Positions 31,500 through 35,326 of a stretch of DNA of 35,326 bases are shown piece by piece. The stretch comes from Bacilli bacterium (lineage in GTDB: Bacteria > Bacillota_I > Bacilli_A > RFN20 > CAG-826). The DNA lies in assembly GCA_016296775.1 (NCBI GenBank), contig JAEDIE010000010.1, positions 1 through 35,326 of the forward strand. The letters run 5' to 3'. The position numbers and the translations under genes were made by a program. The notes below the pieces were generated by a model that ran no database searches, had not been told where the DNA came from, and worked only from the letters and a program-made list of their open reading frames with translations. The first letter of the stretch is position 1. Every line of letters begins with the position of its first letter.

Positions 31500-32714
31500 T
31501 TAATATAGTTTTTCATGATAAGAAGCCTTATCAATATACATATTTTTATCTGCTTCTTTTAATAAGTCACCTACACTTGTCTTTTTATCTATTCTTAAAG
31601 CATATCCTAAAGATATATCTAAAGGATACGTTAGGGTTTTGTTTTCTTCCTTTACTCTTTCTTTAAAGTTAATAATTAATTGTTGAATATCTACATCTTG
31701 ATTAAAAGGAATATATGTAAAAAATTCATCTCCTCCAATTCTATAAGATGTTCCAATTTTTGAGAATGTTTCATTAATTAATAAAGCAGTTTTTTTAATA
31801 ATAGTATCACCTACATCATGACCATATTTATCATTTAACTTCTTTAAATTATTGACATCATACATAATAAAAATTGTCCCAATTTCTTTCTTTTCTTCAT
31901 CATTTAATAACTGTTCAGTAAAAGCTCTTCTATTTGGTAATTCAGTTAAAATATCAACATAAGCTAAATTAGTTAGTACATCTACTTCTTGTTTTTGTTT
32001 TTCTAATAGTTCTCTTTCTTTAAGATGTTCTTTTTCAGTAATAAAGAAATAAGCAAAAATAACACCAATTGTATTACATAAAGGTTGAACTGGAATATTT
32101 ACACTTAAAGGAATAATAAAAGCATTAATTAATAAGGAAATAACAGGGATAATTGAATAAAGTACTGCATAAATTAATATAGATTTATTCTCGTATCTTC
32201 TTGTAAATAAAAGATAAATAACACTTATTAAAGGAATAAAATAATAGAATCCATTAATTAAAACAAAATAGTTAAAGAAACCAAGTCTAGTATATCTTTC
32301 AACTGAACTTGGATCATTCGAAACCGAATAAATAAATGGAACAAATAGATTTATAATTATAAGAATTAATAAAGCAATATAAGGAATAAAAACCATCGAT
32401 TTAATAGCCAAATTTCTCTTTTTCCAAACAAAACAACATAAATATAAACAATAAACTACAGGGAAAGTTTCAAATATTATGTAAAAAAGAAATACTACTA
32501 TTTCAAAAAGAATTGGATAATATTTAACATTAGAATTATAAAAAACAACAAACAATCCATCTAAAATTACATATGCTAAAGTTGTAAAAATTAAGCCAAT
32601 ATAAAAGTATTTATTTATTCTGTTTTTAATACTAACAAATACTTTTATGCATAATATTCCTAGTAATATTACTAAAAATACAATAATACTTGAATATAAT
32701 ATCAACTCATTCAT
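31500..32714 (-). CDS. Membrane diguanylate cyclase (GGDEF)
   Basis: A 404-aa protein: about seven membrane helices (residues 5-225, 7TM-sensor-like), a short coiled-coil linker (about 226-245, EKEHLKERELLEKQKQ), then a GGDEF domain. LTELPNRRAF (257-265), IMYDVNNLKKLNDKYGHDVGD (metal-binding Asp286, substrate-binding Asn/Asp), and RIGGDEFF (GGDEF 327-331) are intact, so cyclic di-GMP synthesis from GTP is expected. The inhibitory I-site (RxxD five residues before GGDEF) is absent, so no product feedback. No EAL, HD-GYP or PilZ partner is in the window. The start has extended -10 TGaTAAAAT 6 nt before the ATG and no SD. Confidence 0.9.
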   Translation of the reverse strand: MNELILYSSIIVFLVILLGILCIKVFVSIKNRINKYFYIGLIFTTLAYVILDGLFVVFYNSNVKYYPILFEIVVFLFYIIFETFPVVYCLYLCCFVWKKRNLAIKSMVFIPYIALLILIIINLFVPFIYSVSNDPSSVERYTRLGFFNYFVLINGFYYFIPLISVIYLLFTRRYENKSILIYAVLYSIIPVISLLINAFIIPLSVNIPVQPLCNTIGVIFAYFFITEKEHLKERELLEKQKQEVDVLTNLAYVDILTELPNRRAFTEQLLNDEEKKEIGTIFIMYDVNNLKKLNDKYGHDVGDTIIKKTALLINETFSKIGTSYRIGGDEFFTYIPFNQDVDIQQLIINFKERVKEENKTLTYPLDISLGYALRIDKKTSVGDLLKEADKNMYIDKASYHEKLY

Positions 32715-32720
32715 AGAACT

Positions 32721-32726
32721 ATTTTA
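32721..32726 (-). promoter_or_regulatory. Leaderless-type extended -10 for the GGDEF gene
   Basis: TGaTAAAAT on the minus strand (TAAAAT at 32721-32726), 6 nt before the ATG at 32714. It lies in the 28-bp gap after the GH2 gene; no terminator is seen in that gap, so some read-through is possible. Confidence 0.55.
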
Positions 32727-32742
32727 TCACAATAATATAAAA

Positions 32743-34512
32743 CTACTTACTTTTACTTATATTTTCTATCTCTTTATTTATATTTATAACTAATTCTTTA
32801 TCTAGTTTCAAAACTTCTCTATCAAAAGTATAGATTCCATTTCCTTCTTTTTCACAATCATTAATTTGAGTATAAATTACTCCACTTAATATACCTTCTT
32901 TCATTAAAGGAATAATGGACTTTTCATATAGTTTTTTATATTTATTATTAAATTGTTCTTTTGTTTTTGAATTTCTATGTCCATAAAATGTTGGATAATC
33001 AAAATGATCCTTTACTTTTAAACCTAATCCACCAGTTTCACTTAAAAAATATGGTCTATGTGAAAAAGGATCTTTTCTTTTTCTTTTTGTAAAATAATAA
33101 GCATGAATTGAAAAAACATCACTATTTGTTGTATCAATCCAACCACTAGCTGTATCAAAAAGATGTTGATTATTATCTAATTCTTTAAAATAAATGTAAA
33201 ATGAACTAGGATCGAATTCTCCCCATGATTCATTAAAAATGGTAAACATAATAATTGAAGGATAAGATTTTAAAGAAGAATAGATTTCATCTACTTCTTC
33301 TTTAAAATGTTCTCTATTTTCTAAAGATTCTCTACCATATTCTTTATAAGATAAATATTTTTCTTTATTAAATATTTCATAACTTATTCCAGGTTTAAAA
33401 TTATTAATTAATTTATATTTAGTTCCTCCATTAGGAAAATCTTGAATAACTAGTATTCCATATTTATCACATAAATAGTAAAAATAATCATTTTCTACTT
33501 TAATATGTTTTCTTAAACAGTTGTATCCAAGCTCTTTAATATTTAAGATATCTTTTTCGTAATCTAAATAACTTTTAGGAGTTAAAAAACCTAAATAATA
33601 ATATCCTTGATCAAGTAATCCATTAATAATTAACCTATTATTATTTAAATAAATATAGTATTTCCCATCTATTTTTCTAGTTTCTATTTTTCTTATACCA
33701 AAATATGAATCAACTTCATCTAAATCTAATTTTACTTTTACATTATATAAATAAGGTGAATTTACATTCCAAGGATGAAAATTATTATCTAAAGAAATAC
33801 AATTTTCTTTATTAGTAACACACTTATATTCTTTATTATCTATATAAACTAAAGCTTCTTTATCTACATTAGATTTAATAGTTATATAAACTAGTCTTTT
33901 ATCAAAATCACTACGATATTCAATGTTTTCAATATATTCTAAAGGTGTACCAACTAAAAATACACTTTTATAAATTCCACTACTTGAAGTATAAAACCAA
34001 TTATTTGGATTTAATGTTTGTTTTCCTCGAGAATAAATTGAACTATCTGTAAAGTCTTTAACTTTAACAATTAAATCAAATTCACTATTATTTCCTATAT
34101 ATTTTTTAATATCTACCTTAAATTTGGTATATCCTCCAACATGTTTAAAAATAGATTCTCTATTAATAAATATTTCTGCAATTTGATCAACTCCATCAAA
34201 ATTCAAAAATATATGAGGAAAAGATATTAATTCCTTAACATCAACAACTTTATGATAATAAATAATTTCATCTATTTCTAAAAGATGATTAACATTACTT
34301 AAAGGAGTCTCAATAGCATATGGAACTATTACTTCACTATAAAAATTAGTAGGTAAATCCTCACTCTTTTGAATTTTTATATCCCATTTTCCATTTAAAG
34401 AAAGGTAGTTTTTTCTTTTTAACAATGGATGAGGATATTCACTTAAAGGAGTATCTTCGTTTAATATTTCTACTTTTCTTAAAGAAGAATATAATAAACC
34501 ATTATTCTTCAT
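32743..34512 (-). CDS. Glycoside hydrolase family 2 enzyme
   Basis: A 589-aa retaining glycosidase. The sugar-binding domain runs over residues 25-185 (YPHPLLKRKNYLSLNGKWD, IYYHKVV, LNFDGVDQIAEIFINR, GGYTKFKVDI), an Ig-like domain over about 190-275 (SPYLYNVKVKL, YFGIRKIE), then the TIM barrel (NGLLDQGYYY, ELGYNCLRKHIKVE, YYLCDKYGILVIQDFP). Acid/base Glu428 is in FTIFNESWGEF; the nucleophile Glu492 in FLSETGGLG. There is no signal peptide, so it acts inside the cell, on a glycoside imported by the adjoining transporter. Beta-galactosidase, beta-glucuronidase or beta-mannosidase activity cannot be told apart here. It overlaps the transporter gene by 11 bp, with GAGG upstream. Confidence 0.92.
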   Translation of the reverse strand: MKNNGLLYSSLRKVEILNEDTPLSEYPHPLLKRKNYLSLNGKWDIKIQKSEDLPTNFYSEVIVPYAIETPLSNVNHLLEIDEIIYYHKVVDVKELISFPHIFLNFDGVDQIAEIFINRESIFKHVGGYTKFKVDIKKYIGNNSEFDLIVKVKDFTDSSIYSRGKQTLNPNNWFYTSSSGIYKSVFLVGTPLEYIENIEYRSDFDKRLVYITIKSNVDKEALVYIDNKEYKCVTNKENCISLDNNFHPWNVNSPYLYNVKVKLDLDEVDSYFGIRKIETRKIDGKYYIYLNNNRLIINGLLDQGYYYLGFLTPKSYLDYEKDILNIKELGYNCLRKHIKVENDYFYYLCDKYGILVIQDFPNGGTKYKLINNFKPGISYEIFNKEKYLSYKEYGRESLENREHFKEEVDEIYSSLKSYPSIIMFTIFNESWGEFDPSSFYIYFKELDNNQHLFDTASGWIDTTNSDVFSIHAYYFTKRKRKDPFSHRPYFLSETGGLGLKVKDHFDYPTFYGHRNSKTKEQFNNKYKKLYEKSIIPLMKEGILSGVIYTQINDCEKEGNGIYTFDREVLKLDKELVININKEIENISKSK

Positions 34513-35326
34513 TAATTTTTACCTCTTTATTTTTACTTAATTTAAGAATAAATATAGCTGGAATTAAGGCAAGTAAAACAATACCAATAGCTACTAAATA
34601 ATTATAATTTGAAGGAATATAACTTACTGTTCCAAAATCATCTGTATAAGTTAATCCACTAATCTTATTCATTGCATCTCCAATAAATGGACCAATACAC
34701 ATAGGAAGAGCAACGACAAAAATCATTTTAACACCCATAAATACACCTTCTTTTGATTTAGGAATTTCTTGCCTAACTATTGAATTTAAAATTGTAGGAA
34801 TAGAAACATAACCTAAAATCATAATTAAACATGAGATAGATCCATATACTACTTTAATAGTATTTTCTTTAATAAAAGGCATAAAGAACATCATTAATAA
34901 ACCAACAACTAATATAACAATTGAAGGAATTATTAACTTTTCTTTACCAAATTTATCACCTAAATATCCAACTACAACACTTAATAAACTACCAACTAAT
35001 AAAGCAATAGCCATAACAATTGCAAAAGGAGTTAATAAGCCATCTCCAGAATTTATAATACCAGCCGTTTTTTCTACATATATCATTAAGTAAGGAAAAA
35101 ATACTTGAATACTTACTCCATAAATAAATAAAACAAGTAAGGAAATATATAGTATTTTGTTATTTTTAATAGTACTTGGTTTAAATCCTTCAATTAATAA
35201 TTTAAAGAATTTAGAATCATTTTTAACTTCACTTTTCTCTTCTTTAGGAATTAAAAATATAGATACAATTCCTACTAAAACAACAATAGCTCCAATAATA
35301 TAAAAGAAAATATCCCATCTATATCC
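34502..35326 (-). CDS. Major facilitator superfamily transporter, N-terminus beyond window
   Basis: The frame is open from the right window edge to a TAA at 34502, 274 codons; the N-terminal part is missing. Residues at the edge (GYRWDIFFYIIGAIV) resemble a helix-6 entry, followed by a basic, acidic loop (KEEKSEVKNDSKFFKLLIEG). A further six or so hydrophobic segments follow, including VAGYLGDKFGKEKLI-like V-V-G-Y-L-G-D-K-F-G-K-E (the loop 2-3-type/8-9-type G-x-x-x-D-x-x-G-[KR] MFS motif). An internal Met at about 35086 is not the start, since coding continues upstream. It overlaps the GH2 gene, so it most likely imports the glycoside that the hydrolase cleaves. The exact MFS subfamily is not clear. 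Confidence 0.85.
   Translation of the reverse strand, partial: GYRWDIFFYIIGAIVVLVGIVSIFLIPKEEKSEVKNDSKFFKLLIEGFKPSTIKNNKILYISLLVLFIYGVSIQVFFPYLMIYVEKTAGIINSGDGLLTPFAIVMAIALLVGSLLSVVVGYLGDKFGKEKLIIPSIVILVVGLLMMFFMPFIKENTIKVVYGSISCLIMILGYVSIPTILNSIVRQEIPKSKEGVFMGVKMIFVVALPMCIGPFIGDAMNKISGLTYTDDFGTVSYIPSNYNYLVAIGIVLLALIPAIFILKLSKNKEVKINEE

Noticed and set aside
1..35326. Mycoplasma/Spiroplasma code (UGA as Trp)
   Set aside because: No gene needs UGA read-through, Trp codons are TGG, and UGA ends uvrA, the ArsR regulator and the 355-aa gene at positions that fit ATGA coupling.
1..35326. tRNA, rRNA, riboswitch, IS or prophage genes
   Set aside because: Scanned by eye on both strands; no T-loop/anticodon pattern, conserved rRNA block, riboswitch core or transposase/integrase product was found. 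A covariance-model search would be needed to be certain.

Overview
The window is very AT-rich DNA (by eye well under 30% GC) from a Gram-positive-type bacterium. Its genes resemble those of uncultured gut Bacilli with small genomes (RF39/Erysipelotrichia-like, or early-branching Mollicutes relatives). Support for this: lipoproteins with Gram-positive-style lipoboxes, WhiA, a PpaX-like phosphatase, an ECF-type vitamin transporter subunit, and Shine-Dalgarno sites of the AGGAGG class. UGA is a stop codon (ends of uvrA, the ArsR regulator and the 355-aa exported protein) and tryptophan is TGG, so this is the standard bacterial code, not the Mycoplasma code. The exact taxon is an inference.

Layout. 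1-522 (-): start of an exported protein, cut by the window edge. 721-5840 (-): an operon encoding a membrane-anchored exported protein, peptidase T, a zinc-ribbon membrane protein, an M6-like metallopeptidase lipoprotein, a 44-aa basic protein and a nitroreductase; it looks built for extracellular proteolysis and peptide use. 5939-6736 (+): an amidohydrolase, divergent from that operon across a perfect 24-bp palindrome. 6715-8274 (-): smpB, a FolT-like ECF transporter subunit and a small membrane protein. 8283-11077 (-): flavodoxin-like protein and copper ATPase. 11184-13456 (+): CadC/CzrA-like ArsR repressor and a Zn/Cd/Pb ATPase behind an operator-bearing promoter. 13508-14667 (-): exported 355-aa protein plus a coupled 31-aa membrane peptide. 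14784-21838 (-): the conserved block uvrA-lgt-ppaX/gph-trxB-whiA-XRE regulator. 21893-22606 (-): hemolysin III family protein. 22763-24013 (+): UmuC/YqjW-type Y-family polymerase. 24077-26746 (-): BspA-like surface lipoprotein. 26904-29708 (-): calcium-type P-ATPase. 29948-31492 (+): membrane-anchored endonuclease I. 31500-32714 (-): membrane diguanylate cyclase. 32743-35326 (-): GH2 glycosidase with an MFS transporter that runs off the right edge.

The window is gene-dense, with three clear intrinsic terminators (13473, 24043, 26858). No tRNA, rRNA, CRISPR array, transposase or prophage gene was seen. The most striking non-coding pattern is that about nine transcription-unit starts have a -10 box (TATAAT or close) ending 6-8 nt before the start codon with no Shine-Dalgarno sequence, which predicts leaderless mRNAs. 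Five other first genes (522, 11184, 22606, 26746, 29708) have normal leaders with Shine-Dalgarno sites.

No defence or mobile system was found. The best candidates for something undescribed are the leaderless promoter code, the thioredoxin-reductase-like enzyme lacking its NADPH motif, the two translationally coupled small proteins, and the copper ATPase with an altered phosphorylation motif.
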